DNA from: Anaerococcus senegalensis JC48
GTDB lineage: Bacteria; Bacillota; Clostridia; Tissierellales; Peptoniphilaceae
DNA: 64,000 nucleotides
NCBI RefSeq assembly: GCF_000321005.1
Contig: NZ_HE578909.1
Coordinates: 129,213 to 193,212, forward strand
Reading direction: 5' to 3'
Position numbers and translations under genes: made by a program
The notes under the pieces: generated by a model
Seen by the model: only the letters and a program-made list of their open reading frames with translations
The model's database searches: none
Told to the model about the DNA's origin: nothing
Part shown: one piece after another, positions 33,443-43,077 of the stretch
Numbering within the stretch: the first letter of the stretch is position 1
Layout of the letters: the number at the start of each line of letters is the position of its first letter

Positions 33443-34003
33443 TTATAATTTAAAAATAACACCAAACAAAGCTCCCATACCTATTATTAATAGTGGATGG
33501 ATTTTTTTATATTTTCTTAATAAAAATAAAAATCCCAAAAACAAAACAAGTTGGATTAATTGAAATAAATCTAGGAAATTTCCCGTTTTTTCATATAATT
33601 TTACATTAAATAAAGAAATTACCATTACATTTAACATAGCTCCCAAAATTAGTCCTGCTGTTGATGGTCTTATAAATTCAAAGGCATTTTTTACCCTAAG
33701 AGATCTTTTAAATTTATCCATAGATTTTGCTATTATTAAAATTATTATTATTGCAGGACTTATTAATGAAAAAGTTGCAAGAATTGCCCCAACGATTCCA
33801 TAGGCTTTGTATCCTGCAAAACTTGCTGCATTTATCCCTATTGCCCCGGGAGTCGATTCCGAAACTGCAATCATATCCAATAATTCTTCGCTTGTAAACC
33901 AATCATAATTTTCTGCCATTTTTTGCAAGAAAGGAAAAGTTGCCATTCCTCCTCCTATTGCAAAAAGTCCAGTTTTGAAAAATTCCCACATCAAGCTAAG
34001 CAT
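33443..34003 (-). CDS. chrA: chromate transporter family protein, second half
   Basis: About 186 residues with the ChrA opening MLSLMWEFFKTGLFAIGGGMATFPFLQKM and VSESTPGAIGINAASFAGYK. About six hydrophobic segments. Short-chain ChrA proteins come as adjacent homologous pairs, as here. Start at 34003 with TTGGAGGAAAAT directly upstream, inside the end of the preceding chrA. Substrate is nominally chromate; native anion unknown. Confidence 0.9.
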   Translation of the reverse strand: MLSLMWEFFKTGLFAIGGGMATFPFLQKMAENYDWFTSEELLDMIAVSESTPGAIGINAASFAGYKAYGIVGAILATFSLISPAIIIILIIAKSMDKFKRSLRVKNAFEFIRPSTAGLILGAMLNVMVISLFNVKLYEKTGNFLDLFQLIQLVLFLGFLFLLRKYKKIHPLLIIGMGALFGVIFKL

Positions 34004-34529
34004 ATTTTCCTCCAAAAAGAATTCCAAAAATCCCACAAGCTATAACGATAATTATGGGTGAAATTGAAAAAATTCCTATTGCTACAAAAGTTAGTACAAA
34101 TATTAAAATTTTTGTTTTTGTATTAGATGTTTTTTTTACCATATTTATTACTGTATTTAAAACTAAGGCTGAAACTGCAATTCTAATTCCAGCAAAGGCG
34201 TGTTGGATGATTAATAAATAGGAAAATTCTTTTAAAAAATTTGCAATAAGGGTGATGATTATTATTGATGGGGTGATAAAACCAAAGGAGGCAAATATCC
34301 CTCCCAAATTTCCTTTTCTTTTTCTCCCACAAAATGTTGAAGTATTTACTGCAATTATTCCAGGTGTTGTTTGTCCAATCGCATAATAATCTAGCATTTC
34401 TTCTTCTGTAATCCACTTTCTTTTATCAACCAATTCCCTTTGTAAAAGTGGAAGCATGGCATAACCTCCTCCAAAGGTAAAAGCACCTATTTTAAAAAAT
34501 GTTATGTAAAGATCTAATAATATTTTCAT
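33996..34529 (-). CDS. chrA: chromate transporter family protein, first half
   Basis: 177 residues. FFKIGAFTFGGGYAMLPLLQREL and AIGQTTPGIIAVNTSTFCGRKRKG are the ChrA half-motif repeated in the neighbour, in the opposite predicted membrane orientation. It overlaps the second gene by 8 nt. Ribosome binding site AAAGGAG. Confidence 0.9.
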   Translation of the reverse strand: MKILLDLYITFFKIGAFTFGGGYAMLPLLQRELVDKRKWITEEEMLDYYAIGQTTPGIIAVNTSTFCGRKRKGNLGGIFASFGFITPSIIIITLIANFLKEFSYLLIIQHAFAGIRIAVSALVLNTVINMVKKTSNTKTKILIFVLTFVAIGIFSISPIIIVIACGIFGILFGGKYA

Positions 34530-34642
34530 TTTAATTCTCCTTTTAATTTATTATAGCACAAGGGATGAGATTGGCTAAATCGCTTGAATAGAGCCTTTTT
34601 ATTAGTATAATAATTTTTATAGCGAAAAACGAAAGGATTTTT

Positions 34643-35182
34643 ATGAATTTAACTTTATCTAACTCCTACTTAAAGTATTTAAATGAAATTAATGATTTAT
34701 ATATAGAAGCTTTTCCAAAAGCTGAAAGAAAACCAATGGATCAAATTATAAAAGTTTGCCAAAATGGTTACGGAAGAATTATTCCAATTTTAATGGATGA
34801 TGAATTCGTTGGAATGTTTATAACCCTTGATTCAGATGGCGATAATACGCTTTTGATTGATTATTTTGCAATAAAAAGTGATTACAGAGGTTTAAGCCTT
34901 GGTTCAAAAGCTATTGAACTTTTAAATAAGATGGAAAATAAAACTATAATTATCGAAATTGAACCATGTATAAATGAAGCTAATAATCTTTTGCAAAGAC
35001 AAAAAAGAAAGAAATTTTATGAAAACCTTGGTTTTAGGCAAACTGACATAAATATTTCTTGGTTTGGGGTTGATCTTGAATTAATGAGCCTTAATAAGAC
35101 TATTAATTTTAACCACTACATAGACTTATTGACTTCAATTTTTCCAAAAGCTTACATTGAAGAAAACATTAAACTTACTTAA
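34643..35182 (+). CDS. GNAT family N-acetyltransferase
   Basis: 179 residues. Strands leading to motif A (LLIDYFAIKSDYRGLSLGSKAIELLNKM) bind acetyl-CoA through the RGLSLG loop; the C-terminal FYENLGFRQTDI is motif B. Substrate unknown. It lies 16 nt before the HAD gene and likely shares its transcript. Confidence 0.88.
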   Translation: MNLTLSNSYLKYLNEINDLYIEAFPKAERKPMDQIIKVCQNGYGRIIPILMDDEFVGMFITLDSDGDNTLLIDYFAIKSDYRGLSLGSKAIELLNKMENKTIIIEIEPCINEANNLLQRQKRKKFYENLGFRQTDINISWFGVDLELMSLNKTINFNHYIDLLTSIFPKAYIEENIKLT

Positions 35183-35198
35183 ATCTTAAGGAGATTTT

Positions 35199-35852
35199 AT
35201 GAAATTATTATTTGATTGTGACGGAACTATTCTAGATTCTATGCATATATGGCTAGAACCAATTGGGAAATTGTTGGATCATTATAATTTTAAACTAACA
35301 ACCGAACAAAAAGGACAAATTGAATCCTTATCTTTTATTGATACTATTAGGTGGCTAAATAAAAATGTATGTCCAGAAAAAAGTGAAGAAGATTTAATAA
35401 ATTATTTTTCAGATACAATTTCTAAAGCTTACAAAAATTCACTTATGCCAAAAATTGGTGCTTGTGAAATTTTAAGAAAATTAAAAAACGAAGGCTATGA
35501 TATGTGCATTTGTTCATCAACTGACAAAGTTCACTTAGAAAACGCCCTAAATAGATTAGATCTTTTTAATTTATTTGATTTTATCCAAACTCCAGATAGC
35601 ATTGGTTTCAAAAAAAATGAAAATGGATATTGGCAAAACGCCCTTGATAAATATAATATAAAAGCAAAAGATGCTGTTTTGTTTGATGACGCCCTTTATG
35701 CTATAAAAGCTGCAAAAAAACTCGGAATAAAAACAGTAGGAATAAAAGATTTCCCTTATAACCAAAATGAATGGGAAGAAATAAAAAAAGAAGCCGATAT
35801 AATTCTCGATAATATCAAAGATATAGATATGGAAAAAATCAAAAATTTATAA
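35199..35852 (+). CDS. HAD-superfamily phosphatase (beta-PGM/Gph-like)
   Basis: 217 residues. Motif I FDCDGTILDS carries the nucleophile and acid Asp residues, motif II is ICSSTD, motif III Lys lies near GFKKNENG, and motif IV VLFDDALYAIKAA. The helical cap sits between motifs I and II. It hydrolyses small phosphorylated metabolites; identity unknown. Confidence 0.88.
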   Translation: MKLLFDCDGTILDSMHIWLEPIGKLLDHYNFKLTTEQKGQIESLSFIDTIRWLNKNVCPEKSEEDLINYFSDTISKAYKNSLMPKIGACEILRKLKNEGYDMCICSSTDKVHLENALNRLDLFNLFDFIQTPDSIGFKKNENGYWQNALDKYNIKAKDAVLFDDALYAIKAAKKLGIKTVGIKDFPYNQNEWEEIKKEADIILDNIKDIDMEKIKNL

Positions 35853-35869
35853 AATCCAGCAAAAGTTAC

Positions 35870-36060
35870 TATTAATGTAAAAAAATAAAATTCATATTTA
35901 AACTATCTAAACAAAGCCCATTTTAGTAATTTATAAATTTGTTGTATATAAGAAGCTTAGAGTTTTCTTGAGATATCTCGACTTCGCTCGATATGGGTTT
36001 TGTATTGTTTTTTTATTAATTCATTTATTAATTAAACAACTAACTTTATACAAACTCAAA
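35870..36060. repeat. decayed copy of the long-hairpin element
   Basis: Contains GAGATATCTCGACTTCGCTCGATATGGG (35970-35997), the palindromic heart of copy 1. A degenerate left part (AACTATCTAAACAAAG) and right part (AACTTTATACAAACTC) recall the terminal repeats. No clean duplicated hairpin. Confidence 0.4.
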
Positions 36061-36127
36061 AACCACCAAAATCATGATTCTGACTTTTAACAAAGTATAA
36101 AATCTGAATCACAAAACGGTGGTTTTT
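36058..36127 (-). terminator. long nested hairpin downstream of the MATE gene
   Basis: AAACCACC pairs with GGTGGTTT and, inside it, TGATTC pairs with GAATCA, with runs of A and T on both outer sides. It starts 2 nt after the MATE stop codon on the minus strand. The loop includes CTTTTAACAAAGTATAAA, like the start of the copy 3 element (GTTGACAAAGTATATAAA), so it may be a miniature derivative of that family. Confidence 0.55.
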
Positions 36128-36128
36128 T

Positions 36129-37490
36129 TTATCTAAACTCTGCAAACTTCAAATTCTTTTTCATCTTCTTTCTGAGTAAAAATAAAGAAAGTATTCCTTT
36201 TATTATTGAGGTTATAGTCATTGATAGCCAGATTCCCAAAACCCCAAAATATGGAATTAATAAAAATGAGATTGGAATTCTTGCCGCATTAAAAATTACA
36301 GAAATAGCAGATGGAGTTCTTGTATCAGATAAACCTTGAAAAACTCCAGTAGAACCAATTTCTAACGACATCATTAATTGGCTTGCTGAAAGAATAGCCA
36401 AATATTTTGCCCCCAAATTAATTGTTTCAATATCGCCTGGCACAAAAACTTTAAACAAAGAATTTCTAAAGCAAAAAAGAATAATTGTAGCAATAAGTCC
36501 GATTGTTCCAACAAGTTTCAAACTTTCTTTCACGCCTTTTTTTACCCTATCAACAAGACCTGCACCATAATTTTGAGCAATCAAAGATTGAACTACAGAT
36601 TGACAACCTTCGGTTGTTTTCCAAGAAATAGATTCTAATTGACTTCCTATTGAATAAACAGCAACTGGCTTTGGTCCAAATCCTGCCATAAGTTTATTCA
36701 AAACTATAGTTATTATAGCATGAATCCCATTAATAAAAGAAACAGGAAGACCTAGTTTAAAAATTCTTTTTTGCCATTTTGTAGATAAAGTAAAGTTTTC
36801 TAAAGAATTTTTAATAACTCCCTCTTTTCTTCTCATCACAAATAAAAAAATTAAAAATACAGTAGCTTGACCTGTAACAGTTGCAATTGCTGCTCCTCTT
36901 ATTCCCATAGCTGGAATTGGTCCAAAGCCAAAAATAAAAAGAGGATCCAAAATAATATTAAGAACAAGACCAATAGTATTTATTTTAAAAGGAGTCACAC
37001 TCTCACCAATTGAGTAAAATGATTGGGAGAAAATAGGATTTAAAAAAACAAACAAGTAACCTAAAGTAGTAATAGAAAGATATTGGTTAGCAAAATAAGA
37101 AACTTCCTTTCCAAGCTTATAAAAATCAATAATATAAGTTTTAAAAGTCAAAATCAAAGATATGTAAATAATTGATGTTATAAATCCCTGAAAATATCCA
37201 TTTTGAAGAATCAAAGACGTAAGTTTTTTATCTTTTCTACCATAAGCTTGGGCAGCATAAACCCCTCCGCCAATCTTTGCAATCAAAGATAAAGCCTCTG
37301 CAATCCAAGCCAAAAAATAAGAAACTCCAACAGCAGCAACAGCATTTGAACCAATTCTTCCAATCCACACCATATCGACCAAGGTGTATGCAATTTGGAC
37401 AAAAGCTGTAAGAGTCAAAGGTATAGATAAAATTATCAAAGACTTTCTAATATTATCTTTTGTTAGATCAATACTTTTTCTTTTCTCCAT
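36129..37490 (-). CDS. MATE family multidrug/sodium antiporter
   Basis: 453 residues with 12 predicted transmembrane helices in two homologous halves. It opens IDLTKDNIRKSLIILSIPLTLTAFVQIAYTLVDMVWIGRIG and includes GCQSVVQSLIAQNYGAG at the start of the second half. Likely exports cationic compounds against Na+ or H+. Monocistronic. Confidence 0.9.
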   Translation of the reverse strand: MEKRKSIDLTKDNIRKSLIILSIPLTLTAFVQIAYTLVDMVWIGRIGSNAVAAVGVSYFLAWIAEALSLIAKIGGGVYAAQAYGRKDKKLTSLILQNGYFQGFITSIIYISLILTFKTYIIDFYKLGKEVSYFANQYLSITTLGYLFVFLNPIFSQSFYSIGESVTPFKINTIGLVLNIILDPLFIFGFGPIPAMGIRGAAIATVTGQATVFLIFLFVMRRKEGVIKNSLENFTLSTKWQKRIFKLGLPVSFINGIHAIITIVLNKLMAGFGPKPVAVYSIGSQLESISWKTTEGCQSVVQSLIAQNYGAGLVDRVKKGVKESLKLVGTIGLIATIILFCFRNSLFKVFVPGDIETINLGAKYLAILSASQLMMSLEIGSTGVFQGLSDTRTPSAISVIFNAARIPISFLLIPYFGVLGIWLSMTITSIIKGILSLFLLRKKMKKNLKFAEFR

Positions 37491-37658
37491 AAAAACTCCT
37501 TTCCTTATTTAAATCACCTTATTAAAGCTAAAAAATAAATAAATCCATTATAATCTCCTAAATTTTACAAAAAATAAATTAAATTGTCAATATTTATCAA
37601 AATAAGAAAAATTTTAAATAATAAAAAAATCAAAAATTAAAATTTGCAAAATAAAAAA

Positions 37659-37687
37659 GCTGCAAAATATTTTTCATATTTTGCAGC
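37659..37687 (-). terminator. terminator of the DDAH-like gene
   Basis: GCTGCAAAATAT with its perfect complement, followed by TTTTTTATTTT on the minus strand, 13 bp after the stop codon. Confidence 0.88.
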
Positions 37688-37699
37688 CAAGTATTTTTA

Positions 37700-38479
37700 C
37701 TAGAATCTCAATGATAAGCAGGTTAAACTTCCATCAATTTTTTTAAACTCATCTGTATCTACAACTTTTACAGGATATCCTAAAGATTTTATATGTTCAA
37801 GAGTTTTTGGAAATCCCTTTGGTACCATAACAGTTCCATTAATATATAAGGAATTAATCGCATATAATTCATCTTTTTCAACAACATATCTATTAAATTT
37901 TTGAAAATCTTCTACTTCATTCATTTTTTCACTTACTAACATATTATTATTTTCTAAATAAATTGCAAAATCTTTTAAATGAAGACCTTCAGTAACTTCA
38001 ACTGTAGAAGTAGTATATCCAAATTTCTTAACAATTTCATCAAATTGTCTAGCTCCTTCAGCATTTGTTCTTTCAGATTGTCCAATATAAAAATGTTTAT
38101 CAACCAACATTACATCTCCACCTTCCATAGTTCCTGGAGCTTCGATATAAAAAATTTGATCGTCATTATAGAATTTTTTCAAAGGTTCAATAATTTCATG
38201 TTTTTCACCATTACGGCTTTCTCTAGGAGAATTAGTAACAATTGCACATTCTTTCATAACTACAGCTGGATCTTCAACAAAACATGAATCAGGATATTCT
38301 TCCAAAGCTTTCAAAACCAAAACATCAAGACCCAAATCTTCCAAAGTTTTAACATACCCATCATGTTGTTTCAAAGAATCTTCATAAATAGGAGCCTCCT
38401 CGGAAAACATCCCAGTAGAAATTCCTTCAATCATAGCCTTACATGGTTTTCTTACAATAGCATTTTTAAATTCTAACAT
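37700..38479 (-). CDS. dimethylarginine dimethylaminohydrolase-like amidinotransferase-fold enzyme
   Basis: 259 residues, the usual DDAH length. Conserved blocks: CFVEDPAVV (substrate guanidinium-binding Asp/Glu), GTMEGGDVM, GLHLKDFA (catalytic His) and C-terminal GSLTCLSLRF with the nucleophilic Cys. DDAH cleaves methylarginines to citrulline and methylamines. It may scavenge host methylarginine or arginine-like substrates in this anaerobe (inference). No arginine deiminase operon genes are adjacent. Confidence 0.88.
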   Translation of the reverse strand: MLEFKNAIVRKPCKAMIEGISTGMFSEEAPIYEDSLKQHDGYVKTLEDLGLDVLVLKALEEYPDSCFVEDPAVVMKECAIVTNSPRESRNGEKHEIIEPLKKFYNDDQIFYIEAPGTMEGGDVMLVDKHFYIGQSERTNAEGARQFDEIVKKFGYTTSTVEVTEGLHLKDFAIYLENNNMLVSEKMNEVEDFQKFNRYVVEKDELYAINSLYINGTVMVPKGFPKTLEHIKSLGYPVKVVDTDEFKKIDGSLTCLSLRF

Positions 38480-38545
38480 TGATACACCTCTATTTTTTTA
38501 TTTTCAAATAATTATTTTTTGTCTCTACAAAATTATTTTATTAAA

Positions 38546-38568
38546 AAACGCCCTTTTATAGAGCGTTT
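38546..38568 (-). terminator. terminator of the maltodextrin operon
   Basis: AAACGC and GCGTTT pair around a loop, followed by TTTTTTAATAAAA on the minus strand, 4 bp past the msmK-like stop codon. Confidence 0.7.
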
Positions 38569-38571
38569 AAT

Positions 38572-39684
38572 TTATTCTATTATCAATGAACTTTCTTTAT
38601 CAAATAAATAAGATTTTTCCATATCGAATGCGAATTTTCTTTTTTCTCCAACTTTTGCTTTTGTTGAAGGTTTTACTCTTGCTGTTATTTGATCATCACC
38701 AAGGTCAAAATATAAATAAACTTCTGCTCCCATTAGTTCATAAACTCTTATTGGAGCTTCAATTATTGATCCTTTATCTGTTTTTTCTAAATAATCGTCA
38801 TCATCATATAAAGATTCTGGTCTTATTCCAAAAACAACTTTTTTTCCTATATAGTTTTTATCTTCAAGGACACGGCCTTTTTCTTCTGGAAGTTTTAATT
38901 TGATGTAATCATTTTTTACATAAATTCCATCATCTTCCTTTAAAACTTCTACATCAATCAAATTAATTTGAGGAGAGCCTATAAATCCTGCCACAAATAA
39001 GTTTTTTGGGTGGTCGTAAAGGTTTTGTGGGGTATCAATTTGTTGAACTACTCCGTCTTTCATTACAACGATTCTTGTTCCAAGTGTCATTGCTTCTGTT
39101 TGGTCATGGGTTACATAAATCATTGTAGTTCCCAATTTTTGGTGGAGTTTTGAAATTTCTATTCTCATTTGAACCCTAAGTTTAGCATCCAAGTTACTTA
39201 AAGGCTCATCCATCAAAAATACCTTTGGATTTCTAACAATAGCTCGTCCCATGGCAACTCTTTGCCTTTGACCACCCGATAATTGTTTTGGTTTTCTCTT
39301 TAATAAATTTTCTATTCCCAAAATTTGGGCAGCCTCTTTTACTTTTTTGTCAATTTCGTCTTTTGGCATTTTTTTGATTTTTAGAGAAAATGCCATATTA
39401 TCATAAACTGTCATGTGCGGATAGAGGGCATAGTTTTGAAAAACCATGGCTATATCCCTATCTTTTGGTAAAACATCATTTACAACTTTGTCGTCTATTT
39501 TTAATTCTCCAGAACTAATTTCTTCTAGTCCTGCAATCATCCTCAAAGTCGTGGATTTTCCACATCCTGATGGGCCAACGAAAATTATAAATTCCTTATC
39601 TTCTATTTCCATATTAAAATCTTTGACAGCGTGAAAGCCGTTGTCGTAAATTTTATTTATATTTTTCAAACTTAAATTTGCCAT
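38572..39684 (-). CDS. msmK: MsmK/UgpC-type sugar ABC transporter ATPase
   Basis: 370 residues. Walker [10 protein letters not shown], signature [14 protein letters not shown] and Walker [19 protein letters not shown]-terminal TOBE/OB regulatory domain of about 130 residues contains [11 protein letters not shown]. Such ATPases power several CUT1 sugar importers. It ends the operon 50 bp after malQ with its own ribosome binding site AAAGGAG. Confidence 0.93.
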   Translation of the reverse strand: MANLSLKNINKIYDNGFHAVKDFNMEIEDKEFIIFVGPSGCGKSTTLRMIAGLEEISSGELKIDDKVVNDVLPKDRDIAMVFQNYALYPHMTVYDNMAFSLKIKKMPKDEIDKKVKEAAQILGIENLLKRKPKQLSGGQRQRVAMGRAIVRNPKVFLMDEPLSNLDAKLRVQMRIEISKLHQKLGTTMIYVTHDQTEAMTLGTRIVVMKDGVVQQIDTPQNLYDHPKNLFVAGFIGSPQINLIDVEVLKEDDGIYVKNDYIKLKLPEEKGRVLEDKNYIGKKVVFGIRPESLYDDDDYLEKTDKGSIIEAPIRVYELMGAEVYLYFDLGDDQITARVKPSTKAKVGEKRKFAFDMEKSYLFDKESSLIIE

Positions 39685-39735
39685 TTTTTCTCCTTTAATA
39701 TTAGAATCTACAGGGTAAATTTTAATATTTCGAAT

Positions 39736-41196
39736 TCATTTCCTATTTTTTTCTATAATTTTTTTCAAAAATTCTTCTTTTTCTTTTAAATTTTCCATTG
39801 AAGTGAATTTGAAGGACCAGTTTTTATCGTCTAAAGTTGCTGGAGTGTTGATTCTCGCTTCATCTCCCAAGCCCAAAATATCTTGGAGAGGAATTATTAC
39901 ATATTCACTATCTCTTCTCATGGCAAATTCAAAAAAATCTTCTGCTGTATTTTTGTTTTTTATACCAAGTTTTTCAAATAATTTTCTTATATCTTCTCTT
40001 CTTCCTTCACTCAATCCCTCATACCAATCCATTAAGGTCTTGTTGTCGTGAGTTCCTGTGTAGGCTACTGAATTTTTTGGGGCATAAATATATTCTTCTT
40101 CTTTTGGTTTTAAAAATTCTTGGATTATAACCATGCCTTTTAGGTCAAAATAATCTCTAAGTTCATAAACTTCTGGTCTTATTTCTCCCAAATCTTCTGC
40201 TATAAATTCTACATCTTTTAATTCCTTTTTTACTTTTTCAAATAATTCATAGCCTGGTGCAAGAAGCCACTTTCCTTTGATTGCCGTTTCTTCTTTTGCA
40301 TCAATAACCCAATAGGTATCAAAGGCTCTGAAGTGATCAAGTCTTACTATATCGTAAAGTTTTCCGTTATAGGCAAGTCTATTAATCCAAAATGAATAAT
40401 CATCTTCTTTTATTTTTTCCCAATTATAAATTGGATTTCCCCATCTTTGTCCTGTTGCTGAAAAATTATCTGGTGGAACTCCTGCTATTGATTTTGGATT
40501 TCCCTCTTTTGTTATTTGGAAATATTTTTGATTTTCCCAAACATCAAGGCTATCAAGTCCAACATAAAATGGAATATCTCCTACAATTTTTATTTGGTTT
40601 TTGTTGGCATAAGCCTTTAAATCCATCCATTGTTTGTAAAAAACATATTGGATAAAAATTTCATAATTAATTTTATCTTGGTAAGGGGCCAAATCGAATT
40701 TTTTATCAACAATCCAATTTTTCATCTCATCTGGCCACTCATTCCAAGATTTTAAGCCATTTTCTTTTTTTAGAGTGATAAAAACTCCATAATTATAGAC
40801 AAAATCAAATTTTAAAAATTCTTTGTAAGATTCATCTTCATATCCCCTATTTTTTTTGAAATTTTCATAGGCAATTTTCAAATATTTTCCCTTAAATTCG
40901 CGAACAAAGTTATAGTCTATTATATCTTTTTGTTCAATTTTAGGTGGATTTTCACAAAGAAGTCCATCTTCATGTAAAAGTTCTAGACTTATATAAATTT
41001 CATCTCCAGCAAATGAGGAATATGGTTGGTAGGGAGAATTTCCATAGCCCAAGGGATTTAAAGGCAAAATTTGCCACATATCAAATCCCGACTTTTTTAT
41101 TATATCTATGAATTCATATGCTTTTTTTCCAAAATCTCCAACCCCATGTTCACCGTTTAGACTTTGAAGTGGTAATAAAATACCTGCTTTTTTCAT
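39736..41196 (-). CDS. malQ: 4-alpha-glucanotransferase
   Basis: 486 residues. GH77 motifs: MWQILPLNPLGYGNSPYQPYSSFAG, VRLDHFRAFDTYW with the catalytic Asp, FIAEDLG with the acid Glu, and YTGTHDNKTLMDWY. It disproportionates imported maltodextrins. Located between the LacI regulator and the msmK-like gene in the same unit. Confidence 0.95.
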   Translation of the reverse strand: MKKAGILLPLQSLNGEHGVGDFGKKAYEFIDIIKKSGFDMWQILPLNPLGYGNSPYQPYSSFAGDEIYISLELLHEDGLLCENPPKIEQKDIIDYNFVREFKGKYLKIAYENFKKNRGYEDESYKEFLKFDFVYNYGVFITLKKENGLKSWNEWPDEMKNWIVDKKFDLAPYQDKINYEIFIQYVFYKQWMDLKAYANKNQIKIVGDIPFYVGLDSLDVWENQKYFQITKEGNPKSIAGVPPDNFSATGQRWGNPIYNWEKIKEDDYSFWINRLAYNGKLYDIVRLDHFRAFDTYWVIDAKEETAIKGKWLLAPGYELFEKVKKELKDVEFIAEDLGEIRPEVYELRDYFDLKGMVIIQEFLKPKEEEYIYAPKNSVAYTGTHDNKTLMDWYEGLSEGRREDIRKLFEKLGIKNKNTAEDFFEFAMRRDSEYVIIPLQDILGLGDEARINTPATLDDKNWSFKFTSMENLKEKEEFLKKIIEKNRK

Positions 41197-41204
41197 TTTT
41201 ACTC

Positions 41205-42236
41205 CTAACTAACTATTTCTTTTGTTGTTTTTCCTATATATAATTTCGCATCAAATTTTGTTATCTTTTCATATTCTTTTTTATTTATTATTTTAAATAA
41301 ATCTTTTACAGACTTATAGGCAATTTCTGATGCTGGCTGGATAATTGTTGTGATTGGTTTTAATAAATATTTGTTCATTTCTATTCCATCAAAACCTACA
41401 ATTGAATAATCTTCTGGTACTTTTTTTCCAAAATCATCTATGGCCTTAATTGCTCCAATGGCAACCGTATCTGATATGGCAAAAATCGCTGTACAATCTA
41501 CATTTTCTTTGACAATTTTTTTACCAATCTCGTATCCATGTTCTAGGGAATAAGGATTTACTCCTTTTTTGGGAGAAAAAATTAAATTTTCATCAAATTT
41601 TAAGCCTTCATCTTCAAGTGCTTTTTTGTAACCCATAAGCCTTAACTTTCCTATACTTTCATCGTCTGTTCTTGGTGCAATGAAGGCGATTTTTTTGTGG
41701 CCGAGACTTATCAAATATTTTACTATTTTTTCGCTTTGAATAAAATCATCTATGCCTAAGCAAGCTGACCTGTTAATTTCTAAATCCTTATTTATTATTG
41801 TTGTCATTGTAAAAGGAATATCTAGAGCTTTTAAACTTTTCCTATCATTTACAAAATATCCACCCAAAAATATTATCCCCTCAGGTTTTAGATTTTTTAC
41901 AACCTTATGGGCAATTTCAACCTCGTTTGAATTCTCTTCTACCTTTTGTAGGGCAAAAGTGTAGCCTTTTTTTGTAATTTCTTCTTCAAGAACTTTTAGC
42001 ATGGGAGTAAAAAATGGATTGGTAATTCCTTTAATTAGGACAGCTATGGTTTTTGTTTTTGTTATTTTTAAGTTTCTAGCATTTTGATTTGGAACGTAAC
42101 CAACTTCATTTATTGTTTTAATAATTTTTTTTCTAGTTTTTTCACTAATTTCCCCACCATTATTGATAGCTCTTGAAACTGTGCTAACACTTACTCCACA
42201 CAAAGATGCTATTTCTTTTATGGTTACTCTTTTCAC
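41205..42236 (-). CDS. LacI/GalR-family regulator of maltodextrin genes
   Basis: 343 residues. The helix-turn-helix MKRVTIKEIASLCGVSVSTVSRAINNGGEISEKT and hinge PNQNARNLK are followed by a periplasmic-binding-protein-like effector domain (GITNPFFTPML, GFDGIEMN). It probably binds the CGGTACCG-centred operator at 45529 upstream of the binding-protein gene (inference). Confidence 0.92.
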   Translation of the reverse strand: MKRVTIKEIASLCGVSVSTVSRAINNGGEISEKTRKKIIKTINEVGYVPNQNARNLKITKTKTIAVLIKGITNPFFTPMLKVLEEEITKKGYTFALQKVEENSNEVEIAHKVVKNLKPEGIIFLGGYFVNDRKSLKALDIPFTMTTIINKDLEINRSACLGIDDFIQSEKIVKYLISLGHKKIAFIAPRTDDESIGKLRLMGYKKALEDEGLKFDENLIFSPKKGVNPYSLEHGYEIGKKIVKENVDCTAIFAISDTVAIGAIKAIDDFGKKVPEDYSIVGFDGIEMNKYLLKPITTIIQPASEIAYKSVKDLFKIINKKEYEKITKFDAKLYIGKTTKEIVS

Positions 42237-42240
42237 TTTT

Positions 42241-43077
42241 TTATCCTTTTATAGCTCCAGCAGCAACTCCTTTTACAATATGTTTTTGCATAGTTAAATA
42301 AAATACTATTACAGGTAACATTGATAATACAAGCATAGCCATCATTGCTCCCAAATCTTTATTTCCATTACTTCCAACAAGCATTTGGATTACAACTGGA
42401 ATAGTTTTATATGGTGTACTTACTCCTATTACAAGATATGGAAGAAGATAATCATTCCAAATCCACATTGTATTTAATATTGCAACTGTAATTGCTGTTG
42501 GTTTTAAAATAGGAAGAATAATATAAAAGAAATGCTTTATTGGCGAACATCCATCTATCATTGATGCTTCTTCGATTTCTATTGGAATTGATTTTATAAA
42601 TCCTGAAAACATAAATACTGAAAGTCCACTTCCAAATCCCAAATACAAAATAACCATACCAATAGGATTATTTAAATGAAGCATATCTGCAACTTTTATT
42701 GTTGGAAACATAACCATTTGGAATGGAACTATCATTGAAAATACAAATAAATAATAAATTATTTTTGTAAATTTATTTTTTACTCTAGTTAAATAATAAG
42801 CTGTCATTGCTGAAAAAAGTACAACAACTGCAACTGAGACTATTGTTATAAAAAATGACCAACCTGCTGCTTGGAAAAATCCTGTTCTTGCAAGACCAGA
42901 AATATAATTTTCAAGACCTGCAAAAGATTCTCCTGTAGGAAGGGTAAATGGTGAATCACTTATAAAAAATTTTCCCTTAAAAGAATTTATTAAAATAAAA
43001 CCAATTGGAAATAGGAAAATAAAAAGTAGAAACAACATTATTACAAACAAAATTGCATTTATAGTTTTTTCTTTCAT
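42241..43077 (-). CDS. maltodextrin ABC permease, MalG-type
   Basis: 278 residues, six transmembrane helices. The EAA loop IEEASMIDGCSPIKHFFYIILPILKP contacts the ATPase. C-terminal GAIKG is typical of MalG-like permeases. It starts 1 nt overlapping the MalF-type gene. Confidence 0.93.
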   Translation of the reverse strand: MKEKTINAILFVIMLFLLFIFLFPIGFILINSFKGKFFISDSPFTLPTGESFAGLENYISGLARTGFFQAAGWSFFITIVSVAVVVLFSAMTAYYLTRVKNKFTKIIYYLFVFSMIVPFQMVMFPTIKVADMLHLNNPIGMVILYLGFGSGLSVFMFSGFIKSIPIEIEEASMIDGCSPIKHFFYIILPILKPTAITVAILNTMWIWNDYLLPYLVIGVSTPYKTIPVVIQMLVGSNGNKDLGAMMAMLVLSMLPVIVFYLTMQKHIVKGVAAGAIKG